Part shown: one piece after another, positions 7,789-14,199 of the stretch | Layout: each line of letters opens with the position of its first letter | Numbering within the stretch: position 1 is the first letter of the stretch | NCBI GenBank assembly: GCA_036009105.1 | Contig: DASYMJ010000361.1 | Span: 1 to 18,377 of the forward strand | Source: JAFAVZ01 sp036009105 | GTDB taxonomy: Bacteria > Acidobacteriota > Thermoanaerobaculia > Gp7-AA8 | DNA: 18,377 nt | Direction of reading: 5' to 3' | Position numbers and translations under genes: made by a program | The notes under the pieces: generated by a model | Told to the model about the DNA's origin: nothing | What the model saw: only the letters and a program-made list of their open reading frames with translations | The model's database searches: none

Positions 7789-7799
7789 TGCTTCTGTGA

Positions 7800-7805
7800 T
7801 ACATT
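7800..7805 (+). promoter_or_regulatory. Possible orphan -10 box before a 17-codon ORF
   Basis: TACATT lies 6 nt before an ATG (7812) that opens a 17-aa frame ending TGA at 7865. The frame overlaps the 3' end of the yfhO-like gene in antisense. The arrangement, a heptamer arm then -10 then start codon, mimics the promoter at 3107. It may be a decayed gene start, an antisense RNA promoter or chance. Confidence 0.2.
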
Positions 7806-7833
7806 GCCGGAATGACAGAATTCCTCGTATCCA

Positions 7834-10017
7834 TCAGAGTGGTGATCGTTCCCGGCGTAGTCTGACCCCGAGCAGCACGAGCGAGATCAGGGCGCCCGCT
7901 CCACTGATCCGCAGTCCGTCGATGAAGGCATCCGGCCGGTAGCGCAACTCGAGCGTCCCCTGTCCCGGCGGTACGAATACGCCGAGGAAGGCATCGTTCA
8001 CCGTCACGACAGGCTCGCGCCTGCCGTTCCAGTAGGCGCGCCAGCCCGGCCAGTCGGCATCGCTCGTGGCGAGCAGGCTCCAGCCGCGGCTGTCGACGTC
8101 GAGCACGGTCCGGTTCGCCGAGTAGTGCCGCACCCGCACCGTGCCGCCGGCGCTGGCGTGGAAGCCGGCCGCGTCTTCGGCGAGCAGTTGCGGCGCGCGG
8201 CGCTCCACCTGCGGCGGCACATGCGTGACGAGCGCGTCGCGGGAGAAGTCGCGCAGCGCGTTCATCTTGGGGATGGCCCGGTCGAATGACGGGTCGACCA
8301 GGAAGCGGCGCACGAGCTGGTAACGCGGCTGCACGCGGAGGTTCTCGAACACCGCGCCGTCATGGCCGAGGTGGCGCAGGGCGAAGCGCGGATCGGTGAG
8401 CCACATGTCGGGCGGCACGTAGACGAAGCGGACGTTCAGGAAATCGAGGAACGGCTCGGAGACGTCGCCGAAGACCTGGTCATAGTCATTCGGCACGGCG
8501 TGCAGGTAGCCGCGCACGATGCGCATCGAGCGCGGGCTGGCGATCGGATCGGTGGTCTTGACGTCCTCGAAGCCATACGCGCCCGGCGTATCGGGGATGA
8601 ACGACCAGCCGAGAGCGGCGACGCGGTATGGCCCCGCGGCCTGCATGGCGCGGATGGCGTTGGTGGTCGGGTACATGTCGCGGGCACGGCTGATCGGGTT
8701 GTAGCGCCAGGTCGTGACCATCAATTCGATGAGGGTGACGGCGGTGAGCAGCGGCGGCAGCGCTTTCCACTTCGCCCAGCGATCCAGCGCCATCACGGCC
8801 GCCCCGCACGCGCCGAGGGCCCAGAAGACGCGCAGGCGCTGATGCATGGTGATGCCGGCCAGCGGCACCCAGCGGATCGCCTCGCGCCACAGCGGCGCCT
8901 CGCCGAAGGTCAGCAAGGCGCAGAGCATCAGGCCGAGGAAGAAGGCGGCGGGGCGGCGGCGGAACAGCGGGATGGCGGCGAAGGCGAGGACCAGGGTGGC
9001 CATGCCGGCGTAGCCGGATGCGATCTCGCCGTAGTCGTCGATGACGGCGGGATGGCGGTGCGCCGGCGGCGCGTAGTTGCCGGCCTGCGGCGTGCCGTGG
9101 ATGTTCGGCGCGATGAGCGGTGTGAGCCACTCGATGCCGAGGTGGTGGTTGGGCGGGTTGGTGAGGGGATTGCTCATCAGGCCGAAGCGGGAGAGGCGCG
9201 GCATGAGGGAGACGGTAGGCAGCCAGAAGAACGCGGTCAGCATCGCCGCCAGGACGAATGCCGCGGCGGAGACCGCGATGCGGGTGCGGAGGTAGACGCA
9301 CCACGCGGCGGCGACGAGCCAGCACCAGAACGCCGTCTCCGGCTGGCCGGCGAGGGCGATGAGGACCAGGCCGAGGGTGAGGAGGAAGAAGGCCCGGAGG
9401 CGCCGTTCGCGGGCGAGCTCCTGCGCGCCGGCGAGGGCCAGGGGGAGGGCGGTGGTGGCCAGGGTGTGGGGGAAGAGGAGCCAGACCACGTTGAACGTGC
9501 AGAAGGTGTACGCCGCGGCGCCGAAGAGTGCGGCGCCGTCGGAGGCCCAGGCGCGGAACAGGACGAACGTGAAGAAGAGGGAGCAGAAGAGGCGCAGGGT
9601 GGCGGAGAGGGTGAACAGCTTGCCGATGGGCAGGAGCAGGCCGGCCAGGGTGAAGGGATGATAGATGGCCGTCTGCTGGTTCGCGGCGAGCGGCATGCCG
9701 CAGCCGGAGTAGCGGTTCCAGAGCGGCCACTCGCCGGAGAGGATCGCCTTGCGGGCGCTCTCCGTCCAGGGGCCGAGCTGGGTGAAGACGATGCCGGTGT
9801 TGGCCTGGACGGGCGGGCGGCCGGTGGCCTTCCACGGCTGCGCGTTGTAGGCGAGGGGGGCGGGAAAGTCGACGCGCGAGGTGAAGAGCGCCGGCGCTTC
9901 ATAAGCGGCGACGATGGCCAGCAGCAGGGCGATGGTCGGCCAGGGGACGGGACGGAAGAGGCGGTTCCACAGCCACGCGATGGCCAGGCTGATGGCGAGG
10001 AAAAGAAGGAGGGCCAT
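7834..10017 (-). CDS. YfhO-family multispanning membrane protein
   Basis: 727 aa from the ATG at 10017. The first two thirds is a series of hydrophobic helices, the first being MALLLFLAISLAIAWLW at the N-terminus. The early loop contains FTQLGPW and GEWPLWNRYSGCGMPLAANQQ, typical of YfhO-like and GT-C-fold integral membrane proteins. The last third is a soluble domain with DWPGWRAYWNGRREP and NDAFLGVFVPPGQGTLELRYRP, followed by one last membrane helix and a basic tail. YfhO relatives are linked to glycosylation of lipoteichoic or other envelope polymers; the substrate here is unknown. Start choice: the frame is open further to ATG 10080 and TTG 10089, but that part is encoded by a heptamer repeat and would put a 21-24-residue tail before the first helix. 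It is separated from the M23 gene by a terminator. Confidence 0.88.
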   Translation of the reverse strand: MALLLFLAISLAIAWLWNRLFRPVPWPTIALLLAIVAAYEAPALFTSRVDFPAPLAYNAQPWKATGRPPVQANTGIVFTQLGPWTESARKAILSGEWPLWNRYSGCGMPLAANQQTAIYHPFTLAGLLLPIGKLFTLSATLRLFCSLFFTFVLFRAWASDGAALFGAAAYTFCTFNVVWLLFPHTLATTALPLALAGAQELARERRLRAFFLLTLGLVLIALAGQPETAFWCWLVAAAWCVYLRTRIAVSAAAFVLAAMLTAFFWLPTVSLMPRLSRFGLMSNPLTNPPNHHLGIEWLTPLIAPNIHGTPQAGNYAPPAHRHPAVIDDYGEIASGYAGMATLVLAFAAIPLFRRRPAAFFLGLMLCALLTFGEAPLWREAIRWVPLAGITMHQRLRVFWALGACGAAVMALDRWAKWKALPPLLTAVTLIELMVTTWRYNPISRARDMYPTTNAIRAMQAAGPYRVAALGWSFIPDTPGAYGFEDVKTTDPIASPRSMRIVRGYLHAVPNDYDQVFGDVSEPFLDFLNVRFVYVPPDMWLTDPRFALRHLGHDGAVFENLRVQPRYQLVRRFLVDPSFDRAIPKMNALRDFSRDALVTHVPPQVERRAPQLLAEDAAGFHASAGGTVRVRHYSANRTVLDVDSRGWSLLATSDADWPGWRAYWNGRREPVVTVNDAFLGVFVPPGQGTLELRYRPDAFIDGLRISGAGALISLVLLGVRLRRERSPL

Positions 10018-10026
10018 GGAGGAAAC

Positions 10027-10088
10027 GATGAACGAGGAAGGATGAACGATGAACGAGGCCCAAGCCTCGGTCTTGTTCATCGTTATCA
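10027..10088. repeat. Second heptamer inverted-arm repeat (GATGAAC family)
   Basis: Four 7-bp units (10027-10054; three GATGAAC and one GAGGAAG variant) run into a GAGGC-CCAA-GCCTC hairpin (10055-10067). After a short spacer come two inverted units (10075-10088; one exact, one variant). Period and facing-arm layout match the GTTRTCN elements although the unit sequence differs. If translated as part of the minus-strand yfhO-like frame it yields a Ser/Phe/Ile/Val-rich segment. Confidence 0.8.
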
Positions 10089-10117
10089 AAGAGAAACGCC
10101 GCCATTTCCGGCGGCGT
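10087..10117 (-). terminator. Intrinsic terminator of the M23 peptidase gene
   Basis: On the minus strand a perfect 8-bp stem, ACGCCGCC/GGCGGCGT with a 6-nt loop (10096-10117), is followed by TTTCTCTTT. It lies 34 bp past the M23 stop and before the yfhO-like gene, so the two minus-strand genes are probably separate transcription units. Confidence 0.8.
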
Positions 10118-10150
10118 CAGGGCTCGCGAGCTGCGACGCTCTTCTTCCCT

Positions 10151-11032
10151 TTAAAACGCGTTGAGGATGTACTCGAGCGGGTTGACCGGGTTGTTGTTCA
10201 GGCGGACCTCGTAGTGGAGGTGCGGGCCGGTCGAGCGGCCGGTGGAGCCGACGTAGGCGATGATGTCGCCCCGCTTCACCCGCGCTCCGGGACGGACGGC
10301 GTAGGCCGAGAGATGGCCGTAGCGCGTCGAGTAGCCGTAGCCGTGGGAGAGATAGATCACGTTGCCGTAGCCGTTGGCCCACTCGGCCTTCACCACGATG
10401 CCGTCAGCCGGCGCGCGGACCGCCTGGCCCACCGCGGAGGAGATGTCGACCGCGTTGTGCGTGCCCGGCTCGCCGGTGAACGGATCGGAGCGGCCGCCGA
10501 AGCCGTCGGTGAGGATGCCGCGGACGGGGGCGATGGAGGGCGTGGAGGAGAGCAGCTGCGACTGGGCCACGAACTTCTGCTCCAGCACGGAGAGGTCCTT
10601 CTCCAGGCTGTTGGAGCGGAAGCTCATCTTGTCGACGTCATCGCGATAGGGGTTGCCGCCGCTGAGGTCGTCGTTCTGGCGGACGCCGCCGACGCCGCCC
10701 TGGCTCGACTCGTCGAGAGTGGTGATGCCGGCGATGATGGCCAGCTTGCGGGTCCGGTCCTCGACCGTGGTGAGCTGGCCCCGGAGCGTCTCCACCGACT
10801 TGCTGAACTGCTCGTTGGCGGTCTGCAGGTCCCGGTTCTCGCGGCGGAGCTTGGAGAGCTCGTGGGTCTGGGACAGCGAGGTGAAGTACTGGACGGAGAA
10901 GAAGGTGGAGAGACAGAGAGAGGAGGTGACGATGGAGATGAGGGAGAAGAAGAGCCGGTGGGACACTTTCAACTTACGGAACTTGGCCCGCGCATGCGGG
11001 ACAAAAATGATCGTTGAATAGCGTTTATCCAT
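10151..11032 (-). CDS. Membrane-anchored M23 family metallopeptidase
   Basis: 293 aa. A basic cytosolic N-terminus (MDKRYSTIIFVPHARAKFRKLK) is followed by one membrane helix (about 27-48) and a heptad-rich, probably coiled-coil segment (about 53-100). After a linker comes a C-terminal LytM/M23 domain (about 168-285). Zinc ligands are present: His192 and Asp196 (THNAVD), and His271/His273 (HLH); His240 in YGHLS is the further catalytic-site histidine. The usual glycine between the first ligands is alanine here, a tolerated change. Such proteins cut peptidoglycan cross-links or activate amidases (EnvC/NlpD type). The start is ATG 11032, backed by AGGGAG upstream; a longer frame to 11110 lacks a ribosome site and overlaps the promoter. 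The gene has its own promoter and terminator, so it is monocistronic. Confidence 0.94.
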   Translation of the reverse strand: MDKRYSTIIFVPHARAKFRKLKVSHRLFFSLISIVTSSLCLSTFFSVQYFTSLSQTHELSKLRRENRDLQTANEQFSKSVETLRGQLTTVEDRTRKLAIIAGITTLDESSQGGVGGVRQNDDLSGGNPYRDDVDKMSFRSNSLEKDLSVLEQKFVAQSQLLSSTPSIAPVRGILTDGFGGRSDPFTGEPGTHNAVDISSAVGQAVRAPADGIVVKAEWANGYGNVIYLSHGYGYSTRYGHLSAYAVRPGARVKRGDIIAYVGSTGRSTGPHLHYEVRLNNNPVNPLEYILNAF

Positions 11033-11073
11033 GCTCGCTCCCTGTAGACGAAACGTAACCTTGGGCCGTAGTG

Positions 11074-11083
11074 AAAGCGCTTT
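11074..11083. promoter_or_regulatory. LacI-type operator-like palindrome in the M23 promoter
   Basis: AAAGCGCTTT is a perfect 10-bp palindrome; with its flank it reads TGAAAGCGCTTT, the central pattern of LacI/GalR-family operators. It overlaps the M23 -10 box and likely transcription start, a classical repression position. No LacI-family regulator is encoded in the window. Confidence 0.4.
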
Positions 11084-11110
11084 GTATCCGATGTGCTCGG
11101 AGTGAGTCAA
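11081..11110 (-). promoter_or_regulatory. -35/-10 promoter of the M23 peptidase gene
   Basis: On the minus strand TTGACT (11110-11105) and TACAAA (11086-11081) are separated by 18 bp, a fair sigma70-type promoter. The predicted leader is about 40 nt and carries the AGGGAG ribosome site. This is the only two-box promoter I could support in the window. Confidence 0.6.
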
Positions 11111-11348
11111 CGGAAAACTCCGCGCAAAACGCGCACTTTCGGAATCACCCTCTATCTTTCCAACCCACGGTCAAATAAGCACTTGCAGCCCCTTATTATG
11201 GGATCACAGCATAAACAGCCGATGAAATGGGGCGTTGCGGTGCATAAGCGCAAATAAGTCATGGGTCAGCGCCTGCGCCGGCTCCCTCGGCTGGTGGGTC
11301 AGAGTGTGGTATCGATTTTTTCAAGAGCACGAAAAACCGCTCCGCGAG
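11111..11348. other. Non-coding, lower-GC intergenic stretch
   Basis: No credible gene is seen. The stretch is visibly more AT-rich than its surroundings, with CTTATTATGGG near 11190-11202 and GATTTTTTC near 11313-11321. It contains two GGGTCAG direct repeats (11263-11269, 11296-11302). A short frame from 11261 runs into the following repeat and is not protein-like. A small RNA or the remnant of an inserted element is possible but not shown. Confidence 0.4.
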
Positions 11349-11468
11349 ACCCTTCTGCCCGCGCCGCGGGGAGAAGGTGCCGAAGGCGGATGAGGGGCGG
11401 CGATGCTGCCCCGGCGCCCCTCACCCGGTGCTGCGCACCACCCTCTCTCCGCGGGGCGGGGCGAGGGT
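11349..11468. repeat. CCCTC-type long imperfect inverted repeat
   Basis: The arm at 11349-11398 (beginning ACCCTTCTGCCCGCG, ending TGAGGGGC) pairs imperfectly with 11416-11468 (GCCCCTCACCC to GCGAGGGT). The arms contain the CGCGGGGAGA/TCTCTCCGCGG and GATGAGGG/CCCTCACCC blocks seen in a widespread dispersed intergenic repeat of GC-rich bacteria. The loop region (11392-11420) is nearly duplicated at 11478-11505, suggesting a compound or twice-inserted element. Confidence 0.7.
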
Positions 11469-11507
11469 TCGAGGGTGGAGGGGCCGCGATGCTGGCGGGC
11501 GCCCCAT

Positions 11508-11531
11508 GGACGGGCTGAAGCCCGTCCTACA
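11508..11531. repeat. GC-rich palindrome, half copy of the TGTAGGG element
   Basis: A perfect 9-bp stem GGACGGGCT/AGCCCGTCC with a 2-nt loop, followed by TACA, matches the terminal half of the elements at 4801-4864 and 18076-18159. It abuts the candidate -10 of the deaminase gene. Confidence 0.7.
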
Positions 11532-11535
11532 TAAT
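11530..11535 (+). promoter_or_regulatory. Candidate -10 box, leaderless start of the deaminase gene
   Basis: CATAAT (with TACATA two bases upstream as an alternative) lies 9 nt before the ATG at 11545. No Shine-Dalgarno and no clear -35; the -35 region is the GC palindrome. Confidence 0.45.
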
Positions 11536-11544
11536 CCGCGCACT

Positions 11545-11988
11545 ATGCGCGCAGGCTGGAACGAATACTTCATGGGCATCGCGAGCCAGGCGGCCACCCG
11601 CTCCACGTGCAGCCGCAAGCACGTCGGGGCGGTCATCGTCCGGGACCGGGCCGTCCTCTCCACCGGCTACAACGGCTCTCTCCGCGGCCTTCCCCACTGC
11701 GAAGACGTCGGCTGCATCGTGGAGGAGGGGCACTGCATCACCACCGTGCACGCCGAGGCGAACGCCATCCTGCAGGCGGCCAAGAACGGCGTGGCCATCG
11801 ACGGCGCGGAGCTCTACACCACCGCCTCCCCCTGCTGGAACTGCTTCAAGCTGATCGCCAACGCCGGCATCCGCCGCATCTACTACGGTGAGTTCTACCG
11901 CGACGAGCGCTCCCGCGAAGTGGCCGGCCAGATCGGCCTCGACCTGATCGACCTGGGGCTGGCGCAGACGCAGTCCGTTCCGGCATAG
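11545..11988 (+). CDS. Deoxycytidylate (dCMP)/cytidine-type deaminase
   Basis: 147 aa. The zinc-dependent deaminase signature is complete: His69-Ala-Glu71 (VHAEANAI) and Cys97/Cys100 (SPCWNC). RSTCSRKHVGAVIVRDR and STGYNG near the N-terminus, and HCEDVGC...EEGHC before the HAE motif, are the extra features of the dCMP deaminase/ComEB group and mark it off from CDA and TadA. dCMP deaminase makes dUMP for thymidylate synthesis in the cytosol. The start is ATG 11545 because MRAGWNEYFMGIA fits the family N-terminus and a -10 box lies 9 nt before; the frame continues upstream only through repeats. The TAG stop overlaps a candidate -10 for tsaB. Family is sure; dCMP preference is inference. Confidence 0.93.
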   Translation: MRAGWNEYFMGIASQAATRSTCSRKHVGAVIVRDRAVLSTGYNGSLRGLPHCEDVGCIVEEGHCITTVHAEANAILQAAKNGVAIDGAELYTTASPCWNCFKLIANAGIRRIYYGEFYRDERSREVAGQIGLDLIDLGLAQTQSVPA

Positions 11989-11991
11989 GAT
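11986..11991 (+). promoter_or_regulatory. Candidate -10 box overlapping the deaminase stop, for tsaB
   Basis: TAGGAT includes the deaminase TAG stop and ends 7 nt before the GTG at 11999. There is no Shine-Dalgarno sequence for tsaB, so either a leaderless internal promoter or weak read-through translation must serve. Confidence 0.35.
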
Positions 11992-11998
11992 TGCGCCG

Positions 11999-12646
11999 GT
12001 GCTCGTCCTCGCCGCCGACTCCTCGCTGCCGCTGCTCTCCGTCGCCCTCCTGAGCGACCGCACCCTCCTCGGTGCGGTGTCGCTGGAGGGCAAAGGCTCG
12101 CGCAACGAGAAGCTTCTCCCCGCCATCGACTGGCTGCTCTCCGAGAGCGGCCTGCAGAAGCACGATGTCGCCCTCTTCGCCACCACCCGCGGCCCCGGCT
12201 CCTTCACCGGCGTGCGCATCGGCCTGGCCACCATCCAGGGCCTGGCCCTCGCCCTCGGCAAGCCGGTGATCGCCATGTCCACCCACGAGGCCATCGCCCT
12301 CGGCGAAGGCGCGTCGTCCGAGGAGACGCCGGACAACCTGGCGCGCATCGCTGTGTACGACGACGCCGGCCGGGGCGAGTTCTACCTCTCCGTGTTCGAA
12401 GGCAACCGCGAGGTCATCGCGCCGCGGCTGGCCACGGAGCAGGAGCGGGAGGAGCTGACGCGCGACGCGGCGCTCGTGCTGCCGGTCTCCGAGTTCGTGC
12501 AGCACGCCAACGTGGCGGTCGGCTGCGCGCGGCGGGCGGTTGAGATTGCGGCCCGCGGCGGTGTCGAACGATACAGTGACGCGACGCCGATCTACGTCCG
12601 GCTGGCCGAGGCCGAGGTCCGGCTGCAGCAGAGAACGAATGCCTGA
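11999..12646 (+). CDS. tsaB: tRNA threonylcarbamoyladenosine biosynthesis protein TsaB
   Basis: 215 aa, GTG start. TsaB pairs with TsaD and TsaE to place the threonylcarbamoyl group on A37 of ANN-decoding tRNAs; it is a catalytically inactive ASKHA-fold partner of TsaD. The N-terminus LVLAADSSLPLLSVAL fits the first strand pair, and RGPGSFTGVRIGLATIQGLA (64-83) is the diagnostic TsaB segment. Length is typical. The GTG at 11999 gives the usual short N-terminus. The 3' end overlaps rimI by 8 nt, a common bacterial pairing of tsaB with rimI. TsaD, TsaC and TsaE are not in the window. Confidence 0.95.
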   Translation: MLVLAADSSLPLLSVALLSDRTLLGAVSLEGKGSRNEKLLPAIDWLLSESGLQKHDVALFATTRGPGSFTGVRIGLATIQGLALALGKPVIAMSTHEAIALGEGASSEETPDNLARIAVYDDAGRGEFYLSVFEGNREVIAPRLATEQEREELTRDAALVLPVSEFVQHANVAVGCARRAVEIAARGGVERYSDATPIYVRLAEAEVRLQQRTNA

Positions 12647-13082
12647 AGGAGTGGCCATCGAGCTCGCCACCGCCGCGGACGTCACGGCCGTGCACCGCCT
12701 CGAACAGGCGGCTTTCCCCCAGCCGTGGCGCCGGGAGTTCTTCGAGAGCGAGCTGCACGCGAGCGGCCGCTACAACGTGGTGGCCAGGCGCTCCGGCCGC
12801 GTGATCGGCTACCTCTTCGCCATGTGGTTCTTCGACGAGATGCACGTGAACAAGATCGCGGTGGAGGAGCCGGAGCGCCGCAAGGGGATCGCCGACGCGC
12901 TGATGGAAGGCTGCGTCGCGTTCGCCCGCGAGCACAACATCAAGTCGATCGCTCTGGAGGTGCGCAAGTCGAACCGCGGCGCGCAGGAGTTCTACAAACA
13001 GCTGCAGTTCGTGGCCTCCTACGTGAGGCCGCGCTATTACCCGGACGGGGAGGCGGCGGTGGTGATGACGAAAGCTTTGTGA
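12639..13082 (+). CDS. rimI: RimI-type GNAT N-acetyltransferase (ribosomal protein S18 alanine)
   Basis: 147 aa from ATG 12639, which overlaps the tsaB stop by 8 nt; a longer in-frame extension back to 12540 lies inside tsaB and is not needed. GNAT features: EQAAFPQPWRREFF (22-35) matches the RimI start, MHVNKIAVEEPERRKGIADALM (68-89) is the acetyl-CoA-binding motif A, and EVRKSNRGAQEFYKQLQF (107-124) is motif B with the RimI-type LEVR..N..A..FY pattern. The YYP near 133-135 is also usual in RimI. The enzyme acetylates the N-terminal alanine of S18. The known target is inferred from family and tsaB linkage. Confidence 0.92.
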   Translation: MPEGVAIELATAADVTAVHRLEQAAFPQPWRREFFESELHASGRYNVVARRSGRVIGYLFAMWFFDEMHVNKIAVEEPERRKGIADALMEGCVAFAREHNIKSIALEVRKSNRGAQEFYKQLQFVASYVRPRYYPDGEAAVVMTKAL

Positions 13083-13088
13083 GCGGAA

Positions 13089-13153
13089 GTTGTCGGTTAT
13101 CAGTTGTCAGTTGTCAGTAGAAACCGGCCTGCTGACAACCGACAACTGACAAC
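13089..13153. repeat. Heptamer inverted-arm repeat, copy 3 (GTTRTCN family)
   Basis: Four units plus GT (13089-13118), a 12-bp spacer (13119-13130), GC, then three inverted units (13133-13153), one fewer than in the other copies. It fills the 70-bp gap between the convergent rimI and lipoprotein genes. Its last base is also the last base of the lipoprotein TAG stop codon. Confidence 0.93.
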
Positions 13154-14199
13154 TATCTTCTCTCCACCCACCTCACCCGATACCTCCCCGGCGGCCGCAT
13201 CTGATCCACCAGGGCGGCGGCGACGTCCGAGGCGGGCACTACGGACGTCGACTTGCGCGGCGTGTCGAGCAGGGCGGCAATGTCGACCTCCTGCTTCTTC
13301 TCCCGCTCCGAGCGCATGGCGGCGGCGAAGGGGTCGGGGGAGACCCAGCGCCCTTCCAGGCCGGCCACCGCGTCCAGCAGCACGGGGCGGGGGACCGTCA
13401 CGCGCTCGGCATCGCTCCTGGTGAAGCCATCCACCGCGAGGATCTCGCCCGGCAGGTGCACGGTGATCTCCGCCGGGAAGGGATTCAGCACCAGGTCCGC
13501 CTCCTCGGCCAGGGTGAAGGCGGTGTTCGCGTCCTCCCACTCCACCAGCTTCTCCATCGACTTGCGCACGCCGAGGATCAGGGCGCGCTCTTCGGCGCTG
13601 GCGGCGAGGATCGACTCGTCGTCGTCCGCGTAGATCTGGCGGAAGGCGTTCTCCGCGCGCCGCGGGTTCACGTTGAGGAAGGTGTAGAGCCGGTGCACCG
13701 ACTCGAAGTACTTCGCCACGGTCGAGGACCACGACTCGAGCTGCGCGTTGAAGTGCTCGCGCTGCTGGCGCGTGGCGCGCGAGCTGGCCGAGGCGTAGAT
13801 GGAAAGCTCCGCCCAGCCGTCGCCGCGGGTGAGCTGCACGGTCATGGGGAGGTCGGAGAAGAAGCGCTGCAGGGCGTCGGCGTCGATGGTGCCGGCGTGC
13901 TCGTAGCGGGAGAGGACGCCGTTGCGCTTCTCCATGGTGAGCCGCTCGGTCTCCGGCGTCACGCGGGCGAAGCGGTCACTCCAGTCGTCGCGGCCGGCCA
14001 GGATCGCCTCCCGCGCGGCGCGCAGCCGGGCCTCGACGCCAGCGTTTCGCGGCGGCGCGGGATCGATGTCCGTCGAGGCCAGCACGCGCACGACGTTCGG
14101 ATCATTCGTCTCGAAGTCGATCACCACCTTGTCGTTGACGACGGGCCCGCAGGAGGCGAAGGCGAGCAGCAGCAGAAGGGCGACGAGGCGGCGGCGCAT
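13153..14199 (-). CDS. Predicted lipoprotein of unknown function
   Basis: 348 aa from ATG 14199. A lipoprotein signal is clear: MRRRLVALLLLLAFASC with the lipid-attachment cysteine at 17 (the -3 residue is Phe, slightly off consensus). The mature part is soluble, charged and mostly helical-looking, without a domain I recognise. The ATG shares its A with the upstream permease stop (TGATG) and is preceded by GGGAGGAG, so it is translationally coupled to the LolC/E-like gene; the open frame continues upstream in that gene but is a shadow. It is the last gene of the aminotransferase-lysS-permease operon. Coupling to a lipoprotein-export permease suggests an envelope role (inference). The stop codon falls at the boundary of a heptamer repeat. 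Confidence 0.88.
   Translation of the reverse strand: MRRRLVALLLLLAFASCGPVVNDKVVIDFETNDPNVVRVLASTDIDPAPPRNAGVEARLRAAREAILAGRDDWSDRFARVTPETERLTMEKRNGVLSRYEHAGTIDADALQRFFSDLPMTVQLTRGDGWAELSIYASASSRATRQQREHFNAQLESWSSTVAKYFESVHRLYTFLNVNPRRAENAFRQIYADDDESILAASAEERALILGVRKSMEKLVEWEDANTAFTLAEEADLVLNPFPAEITVHLPGEILAVDGFTRSDAERVTVPRPVLLDAVAGLEGRWVSPDPFAAAMRSEREKKQEVDIAALLDTPRKSTSVVPASDVAAALVDQMRPPGRYRVRWVERR

Noticed and set aside
8362..10164. 600-aa plus-strand open frame opposite the yfhO-like gene
   Set aside because: Composition is Gly/Glu/Ala/Arg/Asp-rich with no domain; it is the antisense shadow of a GC-rich gene with clear membrane-protein features.
11261..11518. 85-aa open frame in the deaminase upstream gap
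   Set aside because: It runs through the CCCTC-type inverted repeat, has no ribosome site and is Arg/Ala/Gly-rich; not a gene.
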